A stretch of DNA of 64,000 bases from Clusia tigrina (GCA_920105625.2 OV050030.1:165205860-165269859), one strand, 5' to 3'; positions 1 to 12,079 are shown, counted from the stretch's first letter. Translations and numbers: made by a program. The notes: a model not told the origin generated them from the sequence alone.

Positions 1-1582
1 TTAGATTGTTTTGTGTATCTCGATGATATTGTAATTTATGGGAAGAACTTCCAGCAGCATTCGAAACGCTTGTGCAAGGTGCTCCAGAAATTACGAGAAC
101 ACAATTTGAAATTGAACACGGAGAAGTGTAAATTTTTGCGAAGAGAGTTGGTTTATTTAGGCCATCGTTGCTCAGAAGCAGGAGCACTGCCTGAGCCGCA
201 GAATGTGGAATGCGTTAAAAATTGAGCGATTCCGAGAAACAGAAAGGAAGTGTAAGCATTCCTAGGACTAGTGAACTACTATAGAAAGTTCGTGGAAGGA
301 CTAGCCGGAATTGCGTTGCCGATTAATAAGTTGCTACGAAAAGAAGCAAAGTTCGAATGGACAGAGAGATGTCAGCAAGCATTCGAGAGGCTAAAGGAAA
401 TAGTTAGCTCGCCACCAATTTTGGCGTACCCCGACTTTGATCAAACTTTTTTGTTGACCACTGATGCTATGGGGCAGTATTGTCACAAGGGGAAGTCAGT
501 AATGACCGACCAATAGCATTCGCAAGCAGAGCGCTTAGCGACACGGGGAAGAGACACTCCACAATAGAAAAGGAATTTCTAGCCATAGTATGGGCTACGA
601 AGAATTTTAGGGCATATCTGCTAGGACGCCCATTTAAGTTATACACTGATCACCAGCCGTTGAGAGGCATAGCCAATTTGAAAGACCAAACGTCTAGGCT
701 AGCCAGGTTCAGACACAAATTGTCTGAGTATGATTTTGAAATCATATACAAACCTGGGAAAAAGAATCTGAATGCGGATGCACTCAGCAGAGTACCGCAG
801 GCACAGAGAGTATCAGTAGTGCAAACGAGGTCCAAAGCACGGTCAGATAAGGAGAAGGCCGAGAGAATGCAAAAGGATAAAGTTGATGCTACAACAGATG
901 TTAGCAAGACGGGTGAAGATGCCCACGAACAAAGAGCCAGCAGTGTGGAATGGCTGAAGGATATAAAGGATATCCAGGCTGTGTTAAAGGGTTTCCATGA
1001 TTCACCTCTAGGTGGACACCAGGGATTCTGGAAAACCCATGACAGAATTAGGCGAGTATACGGATGGAAGGGTATGTTCAAGGACATTAAGAAATATATA
1101 AAGAGTTGTCCAAATGTCGGGCCAACAAAAGTTCAAGGCTAACAAAGATGTCAATGGTATTAACTGACACACCAAAACAGCCATTTGATAAAGTCCATAT
1201 GGATATTGTAGGTATTTTACCTGAGACAGTTTCGGGAAATAAATTCATTTTGACGTCCCAGGATGATTTCTCAAAGTATATGGCGTGCGTGGCTATACCC
1301 GATGCTGAAGCAGGTACGATGGCCAAGGCATTCTTTGATGAAATAATAGCACGGTACAACATACCTAAGGTTTTGATAACCGACAATGGTTCCAATTTTG
1401 TATCGAAACTGTTCTCGGAAACATGTAAAATGCTGGGAATCAAGAAGTTGCACATAACACCCTATCATCCACAGGCGAATGGCTCATTGGAACGTAGTCA
1501 TCGACCTCTGGCCGAGTACTTGCACAGTTTTGCCAAGGACGACGGCTCGAATTGGGATCAATGGTTAACCACTGCAATGCAT
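1..1582 (+). pseudogene. Gypsy A1 pol remnant (end of RT, RNase H, integrase)
   Basis: In life this polyprotein would copy element RNA into DNA and integrate it. The reading frame begins at the YLDD box of RT, continues into RNase H (TDHQPL, then NADALSR), an integrase zinc-binding region (H..GGHQG) and the integrase core with an ITDNGSNF motif and the HPQANGSLER motif that carries the catalytic Glu. It is dead: in-frame TGA at 223-225, TAA at 253-255, a loss of about 13 nt near 468 inside the RNase H TDA motif, and a 1-nt loss near 1113 that destroys the CxxC of the zinc finger. It stops where the solo LTR begins. Each lesion was identified by comparison with the open pol of A2. Confidence 0.93.
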
Positions 1583-3074
1583 TGTGACGAGCAAAATTAT
1601 GTATTAATTTTACTCGCACAATAATGGACCGCCAGCATCACTCGCGTGCGAAGAAGTTTGAGTGCTAACCAATCACCTTGCGCGGCCCCATCAACACTTA
1701 ATGTGAATTCTTAGAATACCTTCGCACCAATAGAAACCACGGCGAAAGCGGGAGCGCATGAAATGCACAAAATAATAAACGTTGGTCAATAAATCACATG
1801 CAAATGGTACCAACAACTACGCAAGCGGAATGTCAACAGCAGCATTGGTAAAGCCAAGCCAGCCGCTTGCGTAAGACAAGGAAAAGGAATTGCATGTGAA
1901 TTATACCAACACGAATGCGCCGACAGACTTGGCGAACTCAAGCCAGCCGTGTGCACTGATCGACAACAACAACAACACTGCAAGCAGGTTTCAATTAATC
2001 CGTCGTTAATTACAACAACACGACTCGGTAGAATTTACCGAGTGCGTTGGCTCGGGAAATAGAACGACAACAACACGAGGAACGAATGAAAAGAAAAGAG
2101 ACAACGACATAACAATCGTTGTGCAGACAAGTTGCGCGGACATCACACAAAGGAGAAACGCACAAATAGTTTTCAAACGCTGGTGGATAATTGAATTAAT
2201 ATTAACCACCAGCAGAAGAAAATCATGCGTACAATAACAACAACAGGGCGTGCAACAACAACAACAGGGCGTGCAACAACAACTACAGGGCGTGCAACAG
2301 CAACGACGGGCCGCTGCAACTACTACGCGCTTGACAACAGCCGGACTTTTCCAGGAAGACGCTGAGGGTCGCCTAAGGTCAAGAGGAAAACACCAACAAT
2401 GCCTTGGCCTTAGCAGCAGGAAGCGGTAGTCGGAGCACCGGCCAGCGGGACTGGAACAACAACTAGAAGTTCAACAGGTGGCTATAAAAGCGCCTGCAAC
2501 CGGGCATACGCTCTCTTTTTCCCTGCTAAGACATCGCGTAAGTAAGTACTGAAGAAACTTTGCCGCATAGACGCCACGAGACTAGGAAACATTACCAACG
2601 GACACACACACACACAAGCGCTGCATTTACTACGAGTGTTGGACTTTAATCCACTCTCATAATAAACCAGAGTTTGTTTGTCAGCGTTAGAAGCGGTGGA
2701 AGTGGTTTGTCAATCCACCACCGTTGAAACGAAAGACTAAAGGCACAGACTGAGACATTAAGAAGAACTGAGTTTGCTACGAACGCTGGGTTTTTCAATC
2801 CGCCTTCATAGAAAACCAGGACTTGCTTCTCAGAGTCAAACCGGTGGAAGTGGTTTTTCAATCCACCACCGTCGAGACTGGAGACAGGACGGCACAGCAC
2901 CAAGTTCAGGAGCGGCCTTCATAAAGCCCATCATTTCTATGTAATAACGTGTAAGCCTAGTGATAAGCGTAAATATTAAATAAAGAAAACTTAAAATACA
3001 ACTACTGAGTAATTTCCTGTAACGACCCCTGGAGCCGCTGAGTTTTACCCCAGCTATAAATTTGAGTCGTTACA
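1583..3074 (+). mobile_element. Solo LTR (about 1.5 kb) inserted in Gypsy A1
   Basis: The insert starts TGTGACGAG and ends GAGTCGTTACA, an imperfect inverted pair of the TG...CA type, and is flanked by a 4-bp duplication GCAT (1579-1582 and 3075-3078). It interrupts the A1 integrase exactly at that site. No coding capacity is visible. Inside are a CAACAACAA-rich tract (about 2230-2300), a TATA box (TATAAAAG, 2483-2490), two diverged repeat units of about 100 bp sharing a GGTGGAAGTGGTTT core (about 2636-2735 and 2776-2880), and an AATAAA-type signal near 2979. These are LTR features, so one LTR was left after recombination between the two ends of a complete element. The family is not identified; the length is large for insect Gypsy LTRs. 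The strand is inferred from the order of TATA box and polyadenylation signal. Confidence 0.85.
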
Positions 3075-3078
3075 GCAT

Positions 3079-3264
3079 GTACACAAAATATGGTACTCAT
3101 GAGGAATCAGGCTAGGAGAAACAAATTCTCACCTGTATGGATAGGTCCGTATGTAGTAGCAGAGATCCGAAGGCCAGTTACAACAGTCGTAACGATTAAG
3201 GGAAAAAATAAAAAGCTACATAATAATTTGTTGAAATTATTCCACATTAGACCACACAACTAAA
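3079..3264 (+). pseudogene. Gypsy A1 integrase C-terminus
   Basis: After the solo LTR, pol resumes near the C-terminal GPY/F-type module of integrase (FSPVWIGPYVVAEI can be read) and ends in a stop, as A2 does at 32729. About 260 bp present in A2 (roughly 32307-32563) are missing here. Alone it encodes nothing functional. Confidence 0.85.
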
Positions 3265-6021
3265 GGCATGTGTTAGCAGTGTTTTACAAGTGTAAACACA
3301 AAAATAACAACGTAAACATGTACGTGTGTGTATCAAATAACACACACAGCGCCGATTTTCAGAGTCAATGCCAGTAAAAGTGTGCCAATTAAACTCGAGC
3401 AAGTCAAGTTGACGTAATAAAAATGTGCTTATTATGCACTATGGTCGAACGAAGCACAGTAGGCAAAAATATATTTTTTTTAAATATTAAATGATAAATA
3501 TTGCACGTAATTAAAAAATAAAATAAGATAGTAAGACAGTCGTAGGTAAGTAATATAAAACTTCGAATATGTACATACATACATACGGCAGTGTTTGCAC
3601 TGAAATTCGACGCATGAGCGTTAACGCCAGGCAACGGAACTGCTGGTGAAGTAAGTATGTATATATGTGTATAGGATAAAGAGTGAATGTACGAATGTAT
3701 ATTTAGAGAAGTAAGTATTCTAGTTAAGAGGAATGGCTATGTGCGTATGTATATTTTTGCAGATACTGCAGTAGGCTATATGTAAATATACTCGTACATA
3801 GGTTTTTACTGTTTATTGTTTAGGAAATTAACGTATGAAAATTTGAAAAAATGTATAGTTAATTGGGAACATAACGTTAGTAATTAATTCTAGGTAATTT
3901 AAAGCGCCTCGAATGTATGTATGTAGCCATATACGAGCTAATTACAGGATGGAAATAGAATCGTTAATGGATATATACCAATCAGGCTAGAAGTAAATTT
4001 AAATAAAAAGTAATTGTATGCGATGAAAGATATAGTCATGCAATGGACAAAGTTTTGACACAACCGGGATTATTTTATATAATCTGGTTTTTGTCGGAAG
4101 ACCAATGAATTGGTTCAAAACTGAAATGAGTGATAACTCACGTGTTGAAAAAGAGCACGAAAAATTATTCAGAGCAAAACTGATGCCCTATATGGCTATG
4201 AAAACACATAGTCCAGTCCTCTTTTCCTCCAGGATACTGTAGCGAATCCGATAATGTAAGGGGAAAAGACGAGTGGACGCAAATTGAATGATATAGCATT
4301 CAATTATAGAAAAAGCATATTGTAGAAATATTGTTTTATTTATTTTTTGTTTATATATTCAGGAATAGCGTATGTTTAAGAAAAGTTAAAGATTAAAAAA
4401 AGTATAATCTGTGTAAAAGTTCAGATTAAAATTAAAGGTAGTTTAGAAAATAATTAGAGTTACAAAAATTAATTATTTAAAATCTAACTTTATAATGAAA
4501 TAAGTGTTATAATAAAAAAATACAAATCATACTAAATCGGAAAGTTATATATAGTACATATAGTGTATTTACTTAAATATTATATAATTTTGAAATTCAT
4601 TTATTAAATTGACTTATGAAATGTTCGACAAAAATTAAACATAGAAGAAATATCAAACTAAAATGTATACTAGGAAATTAAGTAAATTTTTATAGGTGTT
4701 CTCTATATAGCTCTGATGATCTGAAGCGAAGCAGGATGTTCCGGGAACAGCGGATATCGGAAGACGGTGCGGACTAAAGGACCAACGTAGTATTCGGAAA
4801 GATGCGTTTTTGAAAAACAGGGATTTTTGGCAGTTATCTAAGGTTTGTGACCCCAAGGATGCCAACATATTAGATTGGGGATGAATGGCGACGGATGTAA
4901 TTTTAATTTTGCGAAACGGCATATGGCCGCAGCATTTGAACGCATTGTGGATAAGCAACGAAAAATAAACAAGTTTCCTTGCGGAGTCATGTTTTGAATT
5001 GGACAATTTTATAGTACAATGTCTACCCAGTGTATCACAATCTCAACAGAATCGATTTTGGATAAGTTGAAGATGGGTAAAAGCTTAAGGAGGGTGACTG
5101 AAACCACCACCAAATATAATAAGCAGAAGAAATTTGGCTCACGGAAGTTAATTGCTTCATTGAAGTATATGATTTAATACAAGAGGACACAGAGACTGGT
5201 AACCGATCAGAGTACACAAATTACATCATTAAACGTGTATCTCAGAAAAATACCGATTGTCTCCGCATCAAAGCCAAATGATGCCAAATACCATTATGAG
5301 GAAGCTCAAGAGAAACATTTCCACCATAAAACGCATTGCTGCAAAGGAAGAAAGTGTATTGTAATCTCTCATGTATTCCAAATGTTTTTTACAGCCGTGG
5401 GGCACACTATATAAATGGAAAGAAGAAGGCCACTAAAATCCAGGTTTTAATGGCAAACCAAATCGCCAACCTATAACATCTTTGTACGTACCGATCCAGA
5501 AAGAAGGGAGGGGAATGCAGAGTTCATCGAGGGACTTCACTCCGTCAACGACAGCCGTCAACCGGATCAGCAGTTAGCAGAAGTATAACGTAATATTTTA
5601 GATATAAATATCATAGTAGAATATAAGATCTTAAGTATAGGATTCATTGTATTATCGCTAGTTGTTCAAAATTGTATATACGCCAGTGAGAAAAGAGTCG
5701 ATGAAAGACCAAATATAAAAAGGGGAATATAAAAAGAAAAGATGGAAATAAAAGAACAAAATAAAACAAAAGGAAAAAAAAGAAGAAAAAAAATAGAAAT
5801 AAAATAAAATAAAACTAAAGAGGAAATGAAAAGCACACAAAATAAAGAACAGAATACAACAATTGAACCCAAATAAGGCTAATTTGAAAAAAGAAAAACT
5901 ATACATATGTACTATAGGATTAAGAAAATGCACGGATTGTTTAAAGTGCAGAAAAGAGAAAAATACTGTAAGATTCATTAGAAGTTAGTTGCACTAACTT
6001 CTTTTAGAAAGAGGGGAGGGA
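3265..6021 (+). other. Non-coding 3' region of Gypsy A1
   Basis: No supportable gene is present. 3265-4090 and 5480-6021 align by eye with A2 32730-33570 and 34790-35379; the middle differs. The stretch is AT-rich, with a purine-only low-complexity tract at about 5715-5830 and a polypurine tract directly before the LTR (about 6005-6021). An env gene might be expected here in an errantivirus-like element, but I see none. Confidence 0.8.
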
Positions 6022-6525
6022 TGTTGTGAGCTAGAATCAAGCTGCCTGCGCGTAGTGTCTCACATCATCGACTCCTAACAGATGCCACACATTCTGTGTG
6101 ATTAGCATGTGTTAAAGTTACTTAAGAAAGCACATATTTTTAGGGTGCGAGTATTTAGAATTAATATTACCTATGTAATATTTATTATGTAAACTTTTAG
6201 GGTGCTACAGTTTCGCAGTCGAGCCACCGAAGGGCATTCAAAGTTAGAATGCACCATCAACATTTCAGATTGGCGTAGGTCAGTTGGCTTGACCAACTTA
6301 CACCAATTAACAGGTGCGAAACTGGAACACCAGAAAGGTCAGTTTTTGTATTGTAATTGTGAATTGCAAATAGTATATAAGAGTTAGTATTCTAAGAAAT
6401 AAAGGCCTGTGATTTTAAAACTAAAAGTGTAATGTAGTGATTTTTCCAAAGAGTGATTTAGGCTTTTCAGATACACGCGCACAGTAGAAGGACGTCCCCC
6501 GTCAAACAAGGACAATACCCCAACA
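6022..6525 (+). repeat. 3' LTR of Gypsy A1
   Basis: It starts TGTTGTGAG right after the polypurine tract and ends CCCCAACA, like the A2 LTRs. It holds a TATATAAG-like box near 6373 and an AATAAA signal near 6400. A short hairpin at 6279-6301 corresponds to one in the A2 LTR. Confidence 0.9.
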
Positions 6526-7065
6526 GCCCTCGGGTACCAAACCACCCTCCATTGATGAACGGTATGAACGGGATCTGGCGCGGATATGTTCTTCTCTTGC
6601 AATAATGCAAGGGGGGCGGCATGTTCACTCCGAATCCTAACGTTCAGGTGGCTTCCGCCTGGTACCTGGGGCGCCATGTTGTCGGCCTATCTCTGCGTTC
6701 CATCGTTCGGTACGGTGCGAAAGCACTTGTTGTGCGGTGGAGAGCGAGAGAACAGTCGAGGCAGGTGCATATCGTATTTGTGCGGAAGCCATCTTTAACT
6801 GTTGGTGTATTTTGGCGCGGGGCTACGAAGCGGCGGCAGCTGCTCTCTTTGCGCCGTATTCAGTCTGTTCTGGAGTTGCTGCAAGTGCGGATCGGCGCCC
6901 AATAGTTAATATTTAAAATACATTTTATATGTTATAAATCCTAAAAATAAATATATTTTTCTGAGCACAACAGTATACATACTTACCATGGAATATTTTC
7001 CAACTAGCAAATATATTTTTTTAAGTAAATTTCAAGTTCGTTATGGTTTTTGTTAACATGCGACT
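6526..7065. other. Unassigned spacer
   Basis: The first 375 bases are GC-richer than their surroundings and then give way to AT-rich sequence. Open frames exist on both strands but are short, overlap one another and show no motif I recognise. I see no gene here. Confidence 0.5.
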
Positions 7066-7069
7066 CTCA

Positions 7070-7700
7070 CTTAAGTTTCGCGTCTATTGCTACGGTTTCT
7101 GGACCGAGTTACTCAATAACGGCAGGTTGTTTGTTTTCTTGTAAAGTGAAGATAATATTCGTTGATTTGGTTTCGTTGGGAACAATGCGCAATATTTTTT
7201 TTCCACTTTCAGATTTTATCCACCTTCGTAGTGTCTCAATTGTGGAATTGATCGCAATTTCCGTGGCCAGATTAGCAGTATCAACCCCAACGGTATGTCC
7301 CGGAGGGTTAAATGCGTTTCAATGGGTATTTTTCAAACATCTTCCATATTGTTGACAATGATATAGACCTGTACGATTTTTTTATATTTGGAGATGTTCC
7401 AGGTTTCTGAACCATTATAGCCTCTGTGACTTTCGATTGATTTAGAACGTCTAATAATTGAATAGGAGAATTTATCAAATAGAGGAGTTTAAAAACGATT
7501 TTTTGGCATCTGCATAATTGGCTTGAATGTAACTTCTAAGTGCTCCGGAAATATATTAAAGTTGTATTGGCCACCTTTTGCCCATGCCACATTGGCTTTT
7601 CTGATCGGCGGCGATTGCATCTGGGGGTTTTTTATGGTGTTCGTGGGTTTTCGCAACTAGTAATTTTTGTTTTTTTCAGCGGTTACGCCTTCAAGGTAAG
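7070..7700 (-). pseudogene. Jockey-clade non-LTR retrotransposon remnant
   Basis: On the minus strand, 7680-7550 reads like the end of a Jockey-type ORF1 (a RKANVAWAKG stretch). 7430-7330 reads like the start of an RT (PGTSP...YRSISL...FEKYPLKRI, compare the usual PGK...YRPISLL). 7300-7090 reads like the region just after the catalytic box (NETKSTNIIFTL, compare NxSKSxxVTFTL). The endonuclease and the RT core are missing, and the catalytic box itself is not intact. Frames change repeatedly. The clade assignment rests on these short motifs only. Confidence 0.45.
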
Positions 7701-7944
7701 CAAAAGGTTTATGGCTTTTAAAACCCAGGAGAGATTTTATAAGCTTATTCCATGGAAAGTTTAAATAAGTTTTATGTTCTTTTAGAATAGATTTAAGATT
7801 CTTAATACATCAAGTCAGATGGATCCAGTTTTTTACTTCTTGAAGCGAACCACTGATTTGGAATCTAAATATCACAGCTTCGAATAAGAGGCTTTAATAA
7901 TCATTATGCACTGCACTTTTGTGAACATTTACAGGGCAGGATAT
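7701..7944. other. Unassigned spacer
   Basis: No gene, repeat or terminus was recognised between the Jockey-like remnant and the integrase remnant. Confidence 0.5.
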
Positions 7945-9018
7945 TAAAAATCGTAACATTGACAAACTGAGTAGGTCTACTGCGGTTCTGGTGGTGGAAC
8001 CCAATAAATTCGAAGAAGGTTTTGTCTAGGGAAGGGATAAAAAAATATGTGAGATTCAAGGAAAATTAGAAAATTCGAAGGATCTAAAGTTTGAAATGTG
8101 CAACGGTATTATATCTCGGAAGGGTAAGGGAAAAAAGGTTCATTTCTATGTCCTGGAGCTTATGAGAAACCGCTTTTAGTGTAAGTAGCATAACGAAATC
8201 GGATGTTTATGCATAGACAAATTTAAAGAGTTAATAGAGGGACGCTACTCGTTCCCCAAGTTAATGGAAAAAATAAACAAAGGCATAAAAAACTACTTTA
8301 AATGTATTGTATTCTCTGTGAAAGTAAGCGGCGAGGAAGGCTTTTTGCTCAACATATCTAAAGGAGATACTCCTTTTGAAACAATACAAATAGATCAATC
8401 AAGAAACATTAAGTAATATAAACTGTTGATCGATGCATTTATAAAGTTTGTGAGGCTATACCCAATGAAGACGACTAACCCTAAGGAAGTAATGCAAGCC
8501 TTAACATACTGTAGACGGAAATATTTGATTTCGGAGAGTGAAAGTGGTTTTATTTCTAAAGATTGGCAGAATATTTTTAAAGAAAACAACGTACAACACA
8601 TAAAAGTAGCTACTGCTTGCCCTCAGCTGAATAGTCAGGTGTAAAGGGTGAACCGATTTTTAGCACAATGATTAAAAAATTAAATAAAAGAAGAATAAAA
8701 TATACTGGGACAAAGAGGTAGATACATTAGATTATGTTATGAATAACACTGTTCACAGGTCAACAAATAAAAGCCCGAGTTTATAGTTGTTTCGGGGCGG
8801 AACAGCGAGGAAAATTTTTGACTCATTAAGAGGAATGAAAATTATTCCAAGGCTTTGGAAAGACTCAAGGCTCGTTATGATAATCAATACTTATATTCCT
8901 AGAAAACATCGCCAGTTTTTGAACTATCATCATGGTCAAATAAGAAGTCTCATTGATAAATCTTGTGCCATCTCTGGATCATTATTATCATTGGGAATTG
9001 ATAACCAAATGTCATAAG
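7945..9018 (+). pseudogene. Gypsy integrase remnant (mdg3/blastopia-like style)
   Basis: Broken frames give an RNase H to integrase linker (VLVVEPNKFEE), an integrase zinc-region-like stretch (YSFPKLMEKI...FKCIVFS), and an integrase core (DAFIKFVRLYP, ENNVQHIKVATACPQ, then a QVxRVNRF sequence after a stop at 8642). The stop separates the core from the usual NGQVERVNR motif. The catalytic Asp and Glu contexts are degraded. Many stops and frameshifts make it dead. It is unrelated to the A1/A2/B family at the motif level. The lineage name is my estimate from motif wording. Confidence 0.6.
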
Positions 9019-9029
9019 CTATGCTGATT

Positions 9030-9452
9030 TATTTAGTATTGCAGAAAGCAGACGAAGAGACTGTACGGAAATGGAACGAGTCATTGGAGTTCAAATCACT
9101 ACTAACTTGGGATGATTGCTCCAACGTTTTGGAGTGGCATTGTCAATATTTGGATTCGACACATATTCGTACAGCACAGTGATATTAAAAAGAGCGGAGC
9201 AAAAACTAAGCACAAGGGTAATAACCCCAATTGCTTGTTGGAACTGAACTCAATATCTGAGTACCAACCACAAGATACACAACTGCTATCGTTTCAAGTT
9301 TCTTAATGTGGCACAACGTTTTGACCATGCAAAGAAGATGGGTTTTTGCATTAATTGCTTGTCGAAGGAGCATCAACTCTCAAGTTGTCCATCATCACAA
9401 AGGTGCAGGGTTTGTTCTTGACAACATCATAGCTTGCTTCATCCAGCTTGCT
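9030..9452 (+). pseudogene. BEL/Pao gag remnant
   Basis: One frame gives ETVRKWNESLEFKSLLTWDD, which resembles the BEL/Pao gag segment before the nucleocapsid. A shifted frame gives a CINCLSKEHQLSSC zinc knuckle followed by CRVCS and an HHSLLH sequence, the typical BEL/Pao arrangement. At least two frameshifts and a stop separate the parts. Gag would package element RNA; this copy cannot. More BEL/Pao sequence lies at 41150-42110 but may belong to another copy. Confidence 0.65.
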
Positions 9453-9453
9453 T

Positions 9454-9505
9454 CATCCATCATCCTCCTTTTTTTTTTAAATAAAAAAATGGAGGATGAT
9501 GGATG
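9454..9505. repeat. Perfect 15-bp inverted repeat with A/T loop
   Basis: CATCCATCATCCTCC (9454-9468) is followed by a T-rich then A-rich loop and its exact reverse complement (9491-9505). The loop can pair further (T run against A run), so the whole 52 bp can fold back. It abuts the end of the BEL gag remnant. Confidence 0.85.
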
Positions 9506-9595
9506 TAAAATAAGAAAAAAGTGTTACACGAAAGTTACACGAAACACCAAACGAACGTACCCAATAACTTCACGTTAATGAACGACGGTTAATGT

Positions 9596-9962
9596 ATTTT
9601 CAATCCCAGTGCTGTAGGGAGAAAGGTTTCAGAGCAAACAAAATTAGGGTTGTATGGGAGGAACCCCGCCCCCTTCATTGATCCCGCTCATTTTTTTACA
9701 GTAATGCCGAATTGGTAGCACATGACTTCGTATTAGATTACAGTACTGTAGAGTGAATGATTCCAGAGATAGAAAGCAAACAAAATTAGAGTTGTATGGG
9801 AAGTACCCCACCCGGTGGGGGTAGGAGAGTGAAAAATACTTTACATCCTATTCTCATACCTGCGAAATATACACAAAAAATTTCATAAAAATCGGTCGAG
9901 CCGTTTCGGAGGGGGTCGACCACAAACACCGTGACACGAGAAGTTTATATATTAGATATACA
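9596..9962 (+). repeat. Dispersed repeat tail with an internal duplication
   Basis: Two diverged units share an AGCAAACAAAATTAG core followed by GTTGTATGGGA and a C-rich stretch (about 9630-9670 and 9760-9820). The end carries the phrase TTTCATAAAAATCGGTCGAG...GACACGAGAAGTTTATATATTAGAT, a form common at the 3' ends of interspersed insect repeats. No coding sequence is seen. The family is not named. Confidence 0.5.
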
Positions 9963-9989
9963 ATAAAAATTACAAATTTAACTTACTCT

Positions 9990-11287
9990 ACGCTGTTGGT
10001 CCTTCTTGATGTTGCGGGAACTTCGCCCATCGCCTTTTGATGGTTTTTAGTATACTATATCTGTGATGATTATAGCTAATGTTCCAATCGCGCCAATACC
10101 TCCCGTTTCTAACCAGAAGTTTGTTCTCTCTTAGGATGTTTTTAGGATCATCACTGTCTTCTCATTTTCAACTTCCTTTACTAGTTTGTTGATAGTTTTT
10201 TCATTCGAGGTAAGTATTTTTCTTAACTCTTAGTGATGCATTGTGTGTAGTACTTCCGGTGCTTTGGTATTGTTTGTTGTGCGTTCATCGTTAATGGTTT
10301 TTAGCTGGCACTGTTTTCTAGTTCGCATTTCTTTGGTACCCATAGATGCTGGAGATGTATCGAAATTCTATTTTCTTTGTGCTCTACGTAGGAGTATGAG
10401 TACTTTGCTCTGATGTTTAGGAAACCAGTACCATATAGCTGCGCTTGCTTTGCGTTTTCCTCTCATACCGCTTATAGAGTTATTTCTTCATCGAAATGGT
10501 AAAGCCAGCGGTTCAACTATTCTGTTGCTACTAATGGTCTTCCCAGGGCCGTGAGCAATGTGTGTTCACATTTTTCCTGTTACCTTTTTAGAACTTCCAT
10601 TTCAAAATCGCTGTTTTCTCTTGTCAATATTTTACCGGGCTGTAAGCAAATACGTTGTTATATTTCCACTATTTTCTAATTCCTCATATCTATTGCGTTA
10701 GACCAACATATTTGTCGTGCGCTAGACTCTCTTCTATGTAATCATAATTTGCCTTCGACACTATACTCTGATTCCCATTTAGTGGTTTGGGAATGGGGTA
10801 TATTTTGTAGATAGTGTACACATATGGAAGTGGTATTGTGATTTATATAACTACCAGGAAACCGGTCTCGGATGCTGCTGTACGCACCGTTGCTAATTCG
10901 TACAATTATTCTGGGTTTTTGTCATACCAATTTAATACACTGAGAGATAGTGGGGCGGCGTTTAGCAGTTCGATCGCGGGAATAAACAACGGATGTAATT
11001 TTCCATGTAATAGGTCGTCAATTACCACCATCTCTGTTTGTTGTCGCCCATGCAGACCAGCTAGATCTTCTGTGATTAATCTATTTTAGTTCTGATATAT
11101 CGGTTCTAAACCCCATTTGTTGTTCGCTTATCATCTTTATTGCTTGTTTAATTTGTTCTATGTCGGAAAGTGTCACCTTGTGTGACTTTGTGAAGCCCCT
11201 GTAACTGCTCTCATGACATTTATCGGTTTCCCTAGAACTGACATGGTTTTTGATTGTTGTAAATCCAACTTCCTTAAATGACAGCAT
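9990..11287 (-). pseudogene. Env-like (baculovirus F-type) remnant of an LTR retroelement
   Basis: Reading the minus strand from 11287 downward, a stretch rich in D/E/K/Q (SDIEQIKQAIKMISEQQ) is followed by a segment with a DDLLHGKLHPLFIP motif, then LYELATVRT...ETGFLVV and IPLPYVYTIYKIYPIP. This order (heptad region, 'G.L.P', then an 'LxxxIPL...Y.LYKI.PIP' module) resembles the ectodomain of envelope proteins in errantiviruses and other env-bearing insect LTR elements. Several stops and shifts break it, and the receptor-binding and cleavage portions are not recognisable. It is not linked to a recognisable pol. The assignment is by pattern only. Confidence 0.42.
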
Positions 11288-12079
11288 CTTGTCTCCACGT
11301 CATGGTGATCTATTGTTCCGATGCCCCATTTTTCACTTTGCTGCCAATATCCATCAAATATTTCGCTATCCTTCGTGCATGGACTCGCAAAGAAATTACT
11401 CTCTCGTTTCTTCTTAGCCTAATTATTATCTCCTTCACCTCTGTGTTTGACATTTCGCACCGATGTTGTTGTTTGTCCTTTACATTGCTTTAAAGCCCTC
11501 TTCTGCAGGAATTCAAGGTTCACTACCACCGTCTCCAATTTAGTTTTTCGAAGTTCTGCTACTATCTACGCATCCTTAGAGAAACAAACGTCGTTGAGGG
11601 ATTTCATTACGATGTCCGTCTCTGCAAACTGCTCCACTCTTACTTCAGGCGTCTCGCTTGCTGTCAATAGGGTCGTACATAATAGAGTTTATTTGTTCTA
11701 CTCGTTATAAACTTATTTGTTACTAATTGTGTAACTATATATTACATGCTTGTTTACGAGTACGTATGTACAGGAATATGTATATTCATCCTCTCATTAA
11801 ATAAATATATCACCTCTTTTCCCCGTCTCCTAAAAATATATTTTCGATGGCAAGCTTCCTATACCTATCTGAATTTATTATTGTTATTATTAAATTTCTA
11901 TTCGAGTTACTCAAGGGGACTACTCGTACATGCCGTAACTGAGCTGTAGAAGAAGTTGGGTCTATCACCTCTACGTGGTAACGGCTGGTAACAATTGTGC
12001 ATTGGGTGTGAGCTACGATCCATTCCTGACAATGGATTCCACAGCGCATCTAGTCTAAGGTTGACTAAGATATGTCGGG
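11288..12079. other. Unassigned region
   Basis: Short frames on both strands show no family motif I can name. A minus-strand frame at about 11690-11460 is fairly long if one stop is ignored and could belong to the same retroelement as the env-like remnant. The AT-rich part at 11700-11930 holds nothing clear. Confidence 0.4.

Larger units (their letters stand above)
1..6525 (+). mobile_element. Ty3/Gypsy LTR retrotransposon, copy A1 (3' part, decayed, cut by window edge)
   Basis: The sequence follows the complete element A2 (25326-35848) from its YLDD reverse-transcriptase motif through RNase H and integrase, a long non-coding tail and a 3' LTR. The 5' half lies outside the window. It carries several stops and small deletions in pol, a nested solo LTR (1583-3074) and a roughly 260-bp deletion of the integrase C-terminal region next to that insertion. 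Its LTR is 504 bp against 469 bp in A2 and is clearly diverged, so A1 is an older relative rather than a recent duplicate. The middle of the 3' tail (about 4090-5480) does not align by eye with A2 (about 33570-34790). Confidence 0.93.

Noticed and set aside
5658..5978. Phe/Leu/Ser-rich minus-strand frame of 106 codons
   Set aside because: It is the complement of a purine-only low-complexity tract in the A1 tail.
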